NCBI GenBank assembly: GCA_937925635.1
Contig: CALALX010000121.1
Coordinates: 1 to 64,000 of the forward strand
Length of the DNA: 64,000 nucleotides
DNA from: an uncultured Caulobacter sp.
GTDB lineage: Bacteria > Pseudomonadota > Alphaproteobacteria > Caulobacterales > Caulobacteraceae
Reading direction: 5' to 3'
Shown here: positions 40,674-49,722 of the stretch, in pieces
Layout: each line of letters begins with the position of its first letter
How positions within the stretch are numbered: the first letter of the stretch is position 1
Translations under genes and position numbers: made by a program
The notes under the pieces: generated by a model
Database searches by the model: none
What the model was told of the DNA's origin: nothing
The model's input: only the letters and a program-made list of their open reading frames with translations

Positions 40674-42344
40674 ATGACTGACACCATCGAGGCGGACTAC
40701 ATCATCGTCGGCGCGGGCAGCGCCGGCTGCGTGCTGGCCAACCGCCTCAGCGCCGACGGCAAGCACAAGGTGCTGCTGCTCGAGGCCGGCGGCGACGACC
40801 GCCCGACGAAGAATCCGTCGCAGTTCTTCTCGAACCTGATGATCCACGTGCCGGTCGGCTATTCGCAGACCCTGAAGGACCCCAAGGTCAACTGGCTCTA
40901 CACGACCGAACCGGATCCCGGCACCGGCGGCCGCCAGCATGTCTGGCCGCGCGGCAAGGTGCTGGGCGGCAGCTCCTCGATCAACGGCCTGCTCTACATC
41001 CGCGGCCAGGACGCCGACTACGACAACTGGCGCCAGCTGGGATGCGAAGGCTGGAGCTGGGATGACGTGATGCCCTACTTCCTGCGATCTCAGCACCAGG
41101 AGCGCGGCGCGGGCGCCCACCACGCCAGCGGCGGCCCCTTGAACGTCTCGGACGTGACCACCACCCATCCGGTGTCCGACGCCGTCATCGACGCCTGCGA
41201 GCAGGCCGGCATCCCCCGCGTGAAGGATGTCAACGCCGGCGACCAGGAGGGCGCGACCTACTACCAGCTGACGGTGAAGAACGGGCAGCGCTGCTCGGCC
41301 GCCGTCGCCTACCTGCACCCCGTCATGGGCCGGCCCAACCTGCGGGTCGAGACCAACGCCCTGGCCAGCCGCGTGCTGTTCGAGGGCAAACGCGCTGCCG
41401 GCGTCGCTTTCACCCAGAACGGCGTCAAGCGCACCGCGAAGGCGAAGGCCGAAGTGATCCTGGCCGGCGGAGCGGTGAACTCGCCGCAGCTGCTGCAGCT
41501 TTCCGGCGTCGGTCCGGGCGCCCTGCTGCGCGAGCACGGCGTCACGGTCGTCCATGACCTGCCTGGCGTCGGCGAGAACCTGCAGGACCACTATGTGATG
41601 AGCGTCCGCTACCGGCTGAAGCCGGGCGTGATTTCCGTCAACGAGCTGACCCGCGGGCCGCGCTTCATCGGCGAGGCGATGAAATTCCTGTTCCAGCGCA
41701 AAGGCCTGCTGACCCTGTCGGCGGCGCACATCGCGGTCTTCTGCAAGTCCCGCCAGGACCTGGCCCACCCGGACATCCAGTACCACATCCTGCCCGCCAC
41801 CATGGACGCCGACAAACTGGCCAACGAGCAGAAGATGGAGCTGGAAGGGGCGCCTGGCCTGACCATCGCGCCCTGCCAGCTGCGTCCGGAGAGCCGCGGT
41901 CACATCCGCATCAAGTCGGCCGACCCGATGACCTATCCGGCCATCTTCGCCAACTATCTGGCCGATCCGCTCGATCAGGAGGTGGCCGTCGCCTCGCTCA
42001 GGATCGGCCGCAACATCGCCGAACAGCAGGCCCTGGCGCCCTACATCGACCACGAGATGAACCCGGGGCCCGACTTCCAGAGCGACGAGATGCTGCTGGA
42101 ATATGCCCGAGCCTCGGGCAGCACCATCTATCACCCCGTCGGCACCTGCCAGATGGGCCATGGTCCGATGGCGGTCGTCGATCCGCAACTGCGTGTACAC
42201 GGCGTCGAAGGCCTGCGCGTCGTCGACGCCTCGGTGATGCCGCGGCTGGTCAGCGGCAACACCAACGCCCCCACCATCATGATCGCCGAGAAGGCGTCCG
42301 ACATGATCCTCGGCAAGGCGGCGCCGTCCGCCCTCGCCGCCTGA
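40674..42344 (+). CDS. GMC-family alcohol dehydrogenase/oxidoreductase
   Basis: This 556-residue FAD enzyme is of the choline dehydrogenase/AlkJ type. It has the FAD Rossmann motif IVGAGSAGCVLANRL near the N-terminus, the second signature PRGKVLGGSSSINGL and the C-terminal catalytic His in IYHPVGTCQMG followed by VSGNTNAPTIMIAEKASD. It would oxidise the alcohol made by the P450 to an aldehyde, passing electrons to the respiratory chain. The acyl-CoA synthetase gene follows 35 bases later. Confidence 0.93.
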   Translation: MTDTIEADYIIVGAGSAGCVLANRLSADGKHKVLLLEAGGDDRPTKNPSQFFSNLMIHVPVGYSQTLKDPKVNWLYTTEPDPGTGGRQHVWPRGKVLGGSSSINGLLYIRGQDADYDNWRQLGCEGWSWDDVMPYFLRSQHQERGAGAHHASGGPLNVSDVTTTHPVSDAVIDACEQAGIPRVKDVNAGDQEGATYYQLTVKNGQRCSAAVAYLHPVMGRPNLRVETNALASRVLFEGKRAAGVAFTQNGVKRTAKAKAEVILAGGAVNSPQLLQLSGVGPGALLREHGVTVVHDLPGVGENLQDHYVMSVRYRLKPGVISVNELTRGPRFIGEAMKFLFQRKGLLTLSAAHIAVFCKSRQDLAHPDIQYHILPATMDADKLANEQKMELEGAPGLTIAPCQLRPESRGHIRIKSADPMTYPAIFANYLADPLDQEVAVASLRIGRNIAEQQALAPYIDHEMNPGPDFQSDEMLLEYARASGSTIYHPVGTCQMGHGPMAVVDPQLRVHGVEGLRVVDASVMPRLVSGNTNAPTIMIAEKASDMILGKAAPSALAA

Positions 42345-42379
42345 ACCCAGCGAATTCCACTCCAGTCGAAGCGACCGCC

Positions 42380-43918
42380 ATGCACCCCAGTCACCACGCC
42401 CGGACTCATCCCGACCGCCCCGCCTACATCATGGCCGGCACCGGCGAGACGGTGACCTACAAGCAGCTGGACGAACGCTCCAATCAGGGCGCGCAGCTGT
42501 TCCGGTCCCTGGGCCTCAAGCCCGGCGACGTCATCGCCATCTTCATGGACAACTCGCCCCGGTATTTCGAGATCGCGTGGGCCGCCCAGCGGTCGGGCCT
42601 CTACTACACCTGCATCTCGTCCAAGCTGACCGCGAGCGAGGTCGAGTACATCGTCCGCGACTGCGAGGCGAAGGTGTTCATCACCTCCGCCACCGTTGGC
42701 CCCGTGGCCGACGAGATGCCGGCCCTGATCGGCGACCTGAAACTCTACATGTGCGGCGGCGCCCGCGCGCCCTACGAGAGCTTCGAAGCGGCTCGTGAAC
42801 CCATGCCGACGACGCCGATCGCCGACCAGACGGCCGGCTCGGACATGCTCTACTCATCGGGCACGACCGGTCGCCCCAAGGGCGTGAAGCCGCAGCTGAC
42901 CGGCGCGGCGATCGATGAGCCCAACGCGCTGTTCATGATGACCCAGGGTCTGTTCGGCTTCACGCCGGACAGTGTCTACATCTCCCCGGCGCCGCTCTAT
43001 CACGCCGCGCCGCTGCGCTGGTGCATGAGCGTCCAGAAGCTGGGCGGCACGGTCATCGTGATGGAGAAGTTCGATCCGGAGGCCATGCTGGCCCTGATCG
43101 AGAAATACAAGGTCGACTGCGGCCAGTTCGTGCCCACCCACTTCGTGCGGCTGCTGAAGCTGCCGGAAGAGGTGCGCGCCAAGTACGACGTTTCGTCGAT
43201 GAAGTCGGCGGTGCACGCCGCCGCGCCCTGCCCCGTTCCGGTCAAGGAACAGATGATCGCCTGGTGGGGTCCGATCATCCACGAGTACTACGCCGGCACC
43301 GAGGGCAACGGCTTCTGCTACATCGGGTCGACCGACTGGCTGAACCACAAGGGTTCGGTGGGCAAGGCGGTGCTCGGCGAGCTGCGCATCTGCAACGACG
43401 AAGGCGACCCTGTCCCGCCGCGCACCGAGGGCCAGGTGTTCTTCGAGAACGGCCCGCCGATCAACTACCACAATGATCCCAAGAAGACGGCCGAGAGCTA
43501 CAACAAGCACGGCTGGACGAGCCTGGGCGACGTGGGCTGGGTGGATGAGGAAGGCTTCCTCTACCTGACCGACCGCAAGAGCTTCATGATCATCTCGGGC
43601 GGCGTGAACATCTATCCGCAGGAGATCGAGAACCTGCTGGTCACCCACCCGAAGGTGGCTGACGTCGCCGTCGTCGGCGGCCCGCACGAGGAAATGGGCG
43701 AACAGGTCATCGCGGTGATCCAGCCGGCCGACTGGAGCGCGGCGAACGACGAGCTTCGCGCTGAGCTGTTGGCCTTCGCCAAGGCGAACCTGAGCCATGT
43801 AAAGGCGCCGCGCGTCCTCGATTTCATGCAGGAGCTGCCGCGTCATCCGACCGGCAAGCTCTACAAGCGCCTGATCCGCGACGCCTACTGGGGCAAGACC
43901 GACGCCAAGATCGTCTGA
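42380..43918 (+). CDS. Acyl-CoA synthetase (AMP-binding)
   Basis: This 512-residue member of the ANL superfamily activates a carboxylic acid with ATP and CoA. It has the P-loop YSSGTTGRPKG, the motif YYAGTEGNGF, the adenylate Asp in GWTSLGDVGWVDEEGFLYL and the hinge DRKSFMIISGGVNIYP, plus the C-terminal catalytic Lys in HPTGKLYKR. It sits in the plus-strand operon before atuA, ten bases apart. Confidence 0.93.
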   Translation: MHPSHHARTHPDRPAYIMAGTGETVTYKQLDERSNQGAQLFRSLGLKPGDVIAIFMDNSPRYFEIAWAAQRSGLYYTCISSKLTASEVEYIVRDCEAKVFITSATVGPVADEMPALIGDLKLYMCGGARAPYESFEAAREPMPTTPIADQTAGSDMLYSSGTTGRPKGVKPQLTGAAIDEPNALFMMTQGLFGFTPDSVYISPAPLYHAAPLRWCMSVQKLGGTVIVMEKFDPEAMLALIEKYKVDCGQFVPTHFVRLLKLPEEVRAKYDVSSMKSAVHAAAPCPVPVKEQMIAWWGPIIHEYYAGTEGNGFCYIGSTDWLNHKGSVGKAVLGELRICNDEGDPVPPRTEGQVFFENGPPINYHNDPKKTAESYNKHGWTSLGDVGWVDEEGFLYLTDRKSFMIISGGVNIYPQEIENLLVTHPKVADVAVVGGPHEEMGEQVIAVIQPADWSAANDELRAELLAFAKANLSHVKAPRVLDFMQELPRHPTGKLYKRLIRDAYWGKTDAKIV

Positions 43919-43928
43919 GGCCGCGATC

Positions 43929-45734
43929 ATGGCCAAGGTGGTTCGCATCGGCGGCGCCGGCGGGTTCCTCGGGGACTCCTCGGTCGCGGCGCCCCAGCTG
44001 CTGCGCGGCGGCAAACTGGACTACATGATCCTGGACTACCTGGCCGAGGCGACGATGAGCTCGCTCGGCCAACTGCGCGCGGCGCGGCCGGACCAGGGGT
44101 TCGCCCGCGACTTCACCGAATGGGTCTGGAAGGACAACCTGCGTGAGCTGAAGGCGCAGGGCGTGAAGATCGTCACCAACGCCGGCGGCCTGAACCCGCG
44201 CGCCTGTCGCGAGCGCATGGAGCAGCTAGCGGCCGAGGCCGGGCTGTCCTTCAGGATCGCTGTTGTCGAAGGCGACGACCTGGCCGGGCGGCTGGAAGAG
44301 CTGAAGGGCCGCGGCCTGACGGAGATGTTCACGGACGCCCCCTTCCCCGACCCCTCCAAGGTGTTCAGCGCCAACGCCTACTTCGGCGCCGAGCCGATCG
44401 CGGCGGCGCTGGCGGCGGGGGCGGACATGGTCATCACCGGCCGGGTGGTCGACAGCGCTCTGACGCTGGGGCCGCTGGTCCATGAGTTCGGCTGGAGCCT
44501 TGATGACTACGACCGGCTGTCGGCGGGCTCGCTGGCGGGCCACGTCATCGAGTGCGGCGCCCAGGCGACCGGCGGCCTGTTCACCGACTGGGAGGACGTC
44601 CCGGACTGGGCCCACATCGGCTATCCGGTCATCGAGTGCCACGCGGATGGCAGCTTCATCGTCACCAAGCCGGAGGGCACGGGCGGCCTCGTCTCCTCCG
44701 CGGCCGTGGCCGAACAGATCCTCTACGAGGTCGGTGATCCGCAAGGCTACGCCCTTCCCGACGTAGTCTGCGATTTCACGCAGGTGAAGGTCGAACAGGT
44801 CGGAGAGCACCGCGTCCGCGTCGCCGGCGCCAAGGGCTACCCGCCCAGCGACCGCTACAAGGTCTGCGTCACCTGGGGCGACGGCTTCCGCTTCCTGGGC
44901 GCCAGTCCCGTGGTGGGCCGCGACGCGGCGGCCAAGGGCCGGCGGCAGTCGGAGGCGATGCTTGAGCGGATCGGCGAGATGCTGCGCGACCGAAACCTCC
45001 CGCCGCTGCGCGACAGCCGGATCGAGATCCTGGGCGCCGAGGCCAGCTACGGCGCCAACGCCAGCGACGCCGCGCGATCGGTGCGCGAGGTCGTCTGCCG
45101 CGTGGGCGCCGAGCACGAGAGCGCCGAGGCCCTGGGCCTGATGATGCGGGAGTTCGCCTCCCCCACCACCTCGATGAGCGTCGGCACCACCGGCTGGTTC
45201 GGCGGCGCGCCGACCATCACGCCGGTCGCGCGGGTGTTTTCGGTGCTCCTGCCCAGGCAAGGGGTCGCGGCGACAGTGTCGGTCGGCGGCCGGGAGTGGA
45301 TCATCATCCCGGATTCGCCCCCTGAAGCCTTCGACGCCGCCAAGGTCGTCGCGCCAGCAGTTCCAGCCGATCCAGCGTCCGAAGACGACCTGGTGTCCGT
45401 CCCGCTCATCGCGGTCGCCTGGGCCCGATCCGGCGACAAGGGCGACGCCTTCAATGTCGGCGTCATCGCGCGGCGGCCCGAGCTGTTGCCCTGGATCCGC
45501 GCGGGCCTGACCGAGACGCGGGTGAAGACCTGGTTCGCGCACGAGTTCGAAGGTGCTGCGGCCCCGAAGGTGATCCGCTACGAGCTTCCTGGCATGCACG
45601 CCCTGAACTTCCATTGCATCCAGGCGCTGGGCGGCGGTCAGTTCTCCAGCCTGCGCCTTGACCCGCTGGCGAAGGGCAAGGCGCAGCAGCTGCTGGATAT
45701 CGAGATCCAGGCGCCGAAGCGGCTGCTCGCCTAG
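43929..45734 (+). CDS. Acyclic terpene utilisation protein AtuA-like (DUF1446)
   Basis: This 601-residue protein has an N-terminal DUF1446/AtuA domain (about 1-445, opening VVRIGGAGGFLGDSS) and a C-terminal AtuA-like ferredoxin-fold domain (about 470-600, with ARSGDKGDAFNVGVI). In Pseudomonas, AtuA belongs to the citronellol/geranyl-CoA route, where its exact reaction is still unclear. Its presence supports terpenoid-like or branched-chain breakdown in this island. It ends four bases into the convergent thioesterase gene. Confidence 0.85.
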   Translation: MAKVVRIGGAGGFLGDSSVAAPQLLRGGKLDYMILDYLAEATMSSLGQLRAARPDQGFARDFTEWVWKDNLRELKAQGVKIVTNAGGLNPRACRERMEQLAAEAGLSFRIAVVEGDDLAGRLEELKGRGLTEMFTDAPFPDPSKVFSANAYFGAEPIAAALAAGADMVITGRVVDSALTLGPLVHEFGWSLDDYDRLSAGSLAGHVIECGAQATGGLFTDWEDVPDWAHIGYPVIECHADGSFIVTKPEGTGGLVSSAAVAEQILYEVGDPQGYALPDVVCDFTQVKVEQVGEHRVRVAGAKGYPPSDRYKVCVTWGDGFRFLGASPVVGRDAAAKGRRQSEAMLERIGEMLRDRNLPPLRDSRIEILGAEASYGANASDAARSVREVVCRVGAEHESAEALGLMMREFASPTTSMSVGTTGWFGGAPTITPVARVFSVLLPRQGVAATVSVGGREWIIIPDSPPEAFDAAKVVAPAVPADPASEDDLVSVPLIAVAWARSGDKGDAFNVGVIARRPELLPWIRAGLTETRVKTWFAHEFEGAAAPKVIRYELPGMHALNFHCIQALGGGQFSSLRLDPLAKGKAQQLLDIEIQAPKRLLA

Positions 45735-46516
45735 CTCCGCTTCTCGACCAGCACGCTCTGCACCGCGCGGCCGAAGTAGCCTTCGCGATCGGCCAGGCGC
45801 GCGAAGGCCAAGGCGCCGCCGCTGTCGCCGACCCAGGTCTCGGCGTCCAGCAGGATCCAGTCGCCGACCGGGTCGCGCGCGAAACTGACCGACAGGTCGC
45901 CGTTGATGTAGGTCCACCGCTGGAAATCGAGCACCGACGAAACGCCGTTGCAGAAGTCGGCGGTCAGGGCGGCGCGCATCAAAGGAGACGTCGCCTCCCC
46001 CCGAACGATCGGCCGCTCGGCGCGGAACCAGACCGCGGCCGGGCCGGGCTTGCCCCATTCGCCGCGCGCGATCACGGCCGACATGCCCGAGCCGAAGCCA
46101 TGGCTGGGCCCAAAGCCTGCGGTTGAAGGCGCGTTCTCCGCCGGCGGCGCAATGTCGAGCGGTCGAAAGCCGCCATGCTCCGGCAGATCGAGGGGCTCGT
46201 CGCGCAGCTTGAGCACGCTCGCGCGCACGCACTCCTTGCCGTCCGCCAGAAGGCGGACCTGCAGCAGCTGGATCTTCCGGCCTTCGCGGACGACCTCGGT
46301 TTCGATGTCCAGCGTGGCGACCGGCACGGGCCGCAGGAGATCAACGGTCAGGCGGGCCACCCGCATCGGCCGGGCCGAGGGAAAGGCTTCAGCCGCGCGA
46401 GCCACCAGCGCCGTCGGCGCTCCGCCGTGCTGCATGGTGGGATCCCAGGGCCCGGCCGCGAACGGCGTGGCTGTCGCCCGCGGTCCGGCGACCTCGAAGA
46501 CGTACTGTTCGCTCAA
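45731..46516 (-). CDS. Acyl-CoA thioesterase-like (double hotdog) protein
   Basis: This is a 261-residue protein with two hotdog halves (about 20-110 and 150-258), of the TesB/acyl-CoA thioesterase II-like class. The first half holds the typical MQHGGAPTALVARA. It would hydrolyse or bind acyl-CoAs. It is convergent with atuA and divergent from the MaoC gene, so it is under separate control from both. Confidence 0.82.
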   Translation of the reverse strand: MSEQYVFEVAGPRATATPFAAGPWDPTMQHGGAPTALVARAAEAFPSARPMRVARLTVDLLRPVPVATLDIETEVVREGRKIQLLQVRLLADGKECVRASVLKLRDEPLDLPEHGGFRPLDIAPPAENAPSTAGFGPSHGFGSGMSAVIARGEWGKPGPAAVWFRAERPIVRGEATSPLMRAALTADFCNGVSSVLDFQRWTYINGDLSVSFARDPVGDWILLDAETWVGDSGGALAFARLADREGYFGRAVQSVLVEKRS

Positions 46517-46682
46517 GATTCGCCCTCCAGGCCGCTGTCGCGTCCTGTGAGCGCTTTGCCGCGAGGGAAATCAACGCCCGTGCGTCGGCCTCGTCCCCGA
46601 CCCTTCCGCTGCGTCGGCGGTTGAAAGCCTCGCGCCGGCGGGGCATGGATGTCGCCGAACAAGTGTTTGAGGGAGCTGCGCC

Positions 46683-47135
46683 ATGAGCAAGGAAGTTGAT
46701 TTCAAGGACCTGCCGAGCCTCGCCGGGCAGGAGATCGGCGTGTCGGACTGGCACGAGATCACCCAGGAGCGTGTGAACCAGTTCGCCGAGGCGACCGGCG
46801 ACCATCAGTGGATCCACGTCGACGTTGAGCGGGCGAACCGCGAGATGGGCGGCCCGATCGCCCACGGCTACCTGACGCTGTCGCTGATTCCGTTTCTCGG
46901 CGCCGGACTGCTGCGCGTGAAGGGCGTTACCCGCGGCATCAACTACGGCAGCGACAAGGTGCGCTTCACCAACATGGTCCGCGTCGGCAAGAAGGTGCGC
47001 ATGCGCCAGAAGCTGCTGAGCGTCGAGCCGAAGGCCGGCGGCCTGCAGATGAAGAACGAATGCACCATCGAGATCGAGGGCGAGGACCGGCCGGCCTGCG
47101 TGGCCGAGACCATCTCGATCGTCTACGGCGCCTAG
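46683..47135 (+). CDS. MaoC-like (R)-specific enoyl-CoA hydratase
   Basis: This is a 150-residue single-hotdog hydratase. The catalytic Asp/His lie in TGDHQWIHVD and the helix in IAHGYLTLSLIPFL. It resembles NodN/MaoC enzymes that hydrate enoyl-CoAs, and would complement the crotonases of the island. A T-run hairpin terminator follows. Confidence 0.9.
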   Translation: MSKEVDFKDLPSLAGQEIGVSDWHEITQERVNQFAEATGDHQWIHVDVERANREMGGPIAHGYLTLSLIPFLGAGLLRVKGVTRGINYGSDKVRFTNMVRVGKKVRMRQKLLSVEPKAGGLQMKNECTIEIEGEDRPACVAETISIVYGA

Positions 47136-47161
47136 GCGTCCGCTGGGAATCACCGGACGAG

Positions 47162-47193
47162 AGCCTCACTTGCCTCGGCGGGGGAGGCTTTTT
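47162..47193 (+). terminator. Rho-independent terminator after the MaoC gene
   Basis: AGCCTC (47162-47167) pairs with GAGGCT (47184-47189), and a TTTTT run follows at 47189-47193. An alternative shorter stem uses GCCTC at 47172. It separates the MaoC gene from the convergent acetyltransferase gene. Confidence 0.7.
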
Positions 47194-47196
47194 CGT

Positions 47197-48327
47197 TCAG
47201 GCGGCCCGCTGACGGGCCGCGCTCACGGGCGGCGGGCGAAGGCAGAAGCTGTAGTCGCCGTCGAATGGAGTCGCGTACCAGTCGGCCCGCAGGTCGGGAC
47301 CGACCGCCCCGTTCCAGCCGACATGACAGTGGTCGTGATCATAGACGCGGCGGGCGTTGCGGAAGGGCCCCAACAGGGCCTCCAGGCCGGGACTGACGAA
47401 CGGCAACCGAACCCGCGCCGCGCCCAAGGCTCGCGCGGAACCCAACAGCGTGCGGATCAGCGCCGGCGCAGCAGCCGCTTCGACCTCCCGCGCGGCGATG
47501 ACGTCGATGATCTCAAGCGCTGGCCGCTCGACCTCTGAGCCCTTCGAGAAGAAGGCCATCAAATAGCCGGCCAGACCGTTGTCGTCGGAGAAGGTCAGCA
47601 GGATCGGCGGTCGGGTCAGATCGGGGTCGCCGCAGCGCCATCGCAGGGTCGCCGCGTCGCGCCGGGCGAGCATCCGGCCGTCTCGCCGCAGTCGCTCCCA
47701 CAGACCATCGAAGCGCTCGTCGATCTGATCGAGGTGCAGTTCGTCGACGCCGGGTTCGTGGCGGCCGACCACGCCGGTCCAGACCCGGTCACTGGCGAAC
47801 CGCTCGCCGCGGGCGCGTGAAAGGGAATCGCCGGTCAGGCCGTGCGCCCAGCGCAGCGCACGTTCGCTGATCACCCCTGGCCAGTCCGTCCGCCAGACAT
47901 ACTTCACCCGGCTCAGACCTTCCGGCCACGGCTGCATGTCGAAGCCCTGGTAGATCGGCGCCGACCGGGTGTTGGCATTGAAGGTGTAGCGGACGATCGC
48001 GCCCTGGTCGGCGAACCGCCGCAGCAGGTCACGACTGCTCCCACGGACCTCCGGATGCACCAGCAGCGTGTGGAGCGACGCGCCGGCGAAGGTCTCGCCG
48101 CGATAGTCGAAAGCCTGCAGGAAGTTGCCGAGGAATCCGCGCACCTCGCCCGTCGGGGTTTCGCGAACCCATCCGGCCGGCGTCTCGTCGCTGTAGCCGA
48201 CGCCCGGCGCGCCCTCGGTCAGCCAGCGCCAGCCCTCGGGGCTTCGCTTGAACCACCACGCCCAGTCGCAGAGAGCCTTCACCGCGTCGCAGTCAGCGAG
48301 GGTGAACGGTCTCACCCTGTCGGTCAT
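47197..48327 (-). CDS. GNAT-like acetyltransferase, two-domain
   Basis: This is a 376-residue protein. The N-terminal half looks like a GNAT fold (VRPFTLADCDAVKALCDW, then HTLLVHPEVRGSSRDLLRRF as the acetyl-CoA loop region), and the C-terminal half is a degenerate second domain. I start at MTDRVRPF because GGAG is nine bases upstream. The substrate is unknown. Confidence 0.7.
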   Translation of the reverse strand: MTDRVRPFTLADCDAVKALCDWAWWFKRSPEGWRWLTEGAPGVGYSDETPAGWVRETPTGEVRGFLGNFLQAFDYRGETFAGASLHTLLVHPEVRGSSRDLLRRFADQGAIVRYTFNANTRSAPIYQGFDMQPWPEGLSRVKYVWRTDWPGVISERALRWAHGLTGDSLSRARGERFASDRVWTGVVGRHEPGVDELHLDQIDERFDGLWERLRRDGRMLARRDAATLRWRCGDPDLTRPPILLTFSDDNGLAGYLMAFFSKGSEVERPALEIIDVIAAREVEAAAAPALIRTLLGSARALGAARVRLPFVSPGLEALLGPFRNARRVYDHDHCHVGWNGAVGPDLRADWYATPFDGDYSFCLRPPPVSAARQRAA

Positions 48328-48503
48328 ATCGGGCCACTCCGCGGATCCATGGCCCGAGGAATGCAATCACGAGGCCAGCAAAGCCTTGCGCGACAAGCTG
48401 TCGCGACCCGATTTGGGTCGGCTGGCGGGGGCGACCTCGCAGGGGGAGTTCGCGGATCTGATGGCGGGAAGCGGCCGGGCTCGCCGGCCCGGCCGCCCTT
48501 GGG

Positions 48504-48722
48504 TCAGCGGTCGAACGATCTCGGCTCGTCGAGGCGGCGTTCGAAGTCGCTGATCTCCGCCTCCGCCTTGTCCTTCGCGTAGCCGTAGCGTTCCTGGATC
48601 TTGCCGGCCAGTTGGTCGCGCTTGCCCGCGATGACGGTCAGGTCGTCGTCAGTGAGCTTGCCCCACTGCTCTTTCACCTTGCCCGAGAACTGCTTCCATT
48701 CGCCTTCGACACGGTCCCACAT
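48504..48722 (-). CDS. CsbD family stress protein
   Basis: This 72-residue small, helical, hydrophilic protein opens MWDRVEGEWKQFSGKVKEQW, the CsbD hallmark. Members are induced by general stress in many bacteria; the molecular role is unknown. AAGGAGAG lies about six bases before the start. Confidence 0.93.
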   Translation of the reverse strand: MWDRVEGEWKQFSGKVKEQWGKLTDDDLTVIAGKRDQLAGKIQERYGYAKDKAEAEISDFERRLDEPRSFDR

Positions 48723-48773
48723 GGGTCGCTCTCCTTCGGTTGGTGTTCCGAAGCGAGAACCCCGCGTGATCGG

Positions 48774-49598
48774 TCACGGTTCCGAATGAACGCCCACGGC
48801 GGCGGCCGGCGAGCCGACAAGCGGAACCGCTGCGGTCTGTAGGCCGGCCGGCATCAGGCCGTCGATCATGGCCACGGTTTCGCGCACGAAACGGGCGTGG
48901 GTGACGATTCCGATCTCCAGCCGCTCACCGGAAAGCTCGACCTGTTGCGTGAGGATGCCGGCCACGAACTGGACTTCCCGCGCCTCCGTCGCGCCCGGCC
49001 GGCGGCGCGCGCCCTCGGCCATGAACACCGGACCGCCCGAATTGCCCGGGAAGACGCTGAAGTCGAGCAGGAAGGTCGGGAAGACGTCGGACGGCGCCAA
49101 CGGATAGGACGCCACGCGCCCGGCGCGCAGGATCGGGAAGCCCGCCTGGTTGGCCGACAGCCCACGCGGGAAGCCGAGCGCCATCATCTCGTCCCCAGGG
49201 CCGAGCGCGACGCTGTTGAAGGTCTCGTCCTCGGCCAGCCAGGACAGTGGAATAGCGGCGCGCGCGAACTCCTCTGGAGCCTTGATGACGATGGCGGCGA
49301 TGTCGCGGGTCGGATGCCGGGTCCACTTCGGAGCCCGGGCGTCGTCGCGGATGACCAACGGCTGAGGATCATACCGCCAGCCACCGTCGGAACCCTGCAC
49401 GCGGTAGCCGATCCGCGCCGAGATGGCCGGCATTCGGTCCAGCACATGGGCGGCCGTGACCAGCACGGTGCGCGGTTTGCCGTCGGGGGTGGGCGACTCG
49501 ATCAGGAAGCCGGTGCCGACGGTGCGCGTGCCGTCGCCCAGCGGTTGCTCAAGCTGCACAGTGGCCTTGATCAGGTCGACGGAAAGGTCCCAGGCCAT
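48774..49598 (-). CDS. Trypsin-like serine protease
   Basis: This is a 274-residue chymotrypsin-fold protease. The triad is His in VTAAHVLD, Asp in TRDIAAIVI and Ser in FPGNSGGPVF. I start at MAWDLSVDLIKATVQ (ATG 49598). The longer reading to 49850 lacks support. No signal peptide is visible from this start, so it may be cytoplasmic, which is unusual for the fold, or the true start may be elsewhere. Confidence 0.85.
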   Translation of the reverse strand: MAWDLSVDLIKATVQLEQPLGDGTRTVGTGFLIESPTPDGKPRTVLVTAAHVLDRMPAISARIGYRVQGSDGGWRYDPQPLVIRDDARAPKWTRHPTRDIAAIVIKAPEEFARAAIPLSWLAEDETFNSVALGPGDEMMALGFPRGLSANQAGFPILRAGRVASYPLAPSDVFPTFLLDFSVFPGNSGGPVFMAEGARRRPGATEAREVQFVAGILTQQVELSGERLEIGIVTHARFVRETVAMIDGLMPAGLQTAAVPLVGSPAAAVGVHSEP

Positions 49599-49722
49599 GA
49601 CGCCCCTAGAAGCCGGCGGTGCTTGCGGGCCTTCTGGCCCCTTCTGATGATGCGTCCTCATTTGACCGGAACCGCTGCGCCGCACAAGCTGACGCTCTGC
49701 CGCACGCTCGGAGAGTTGATTC

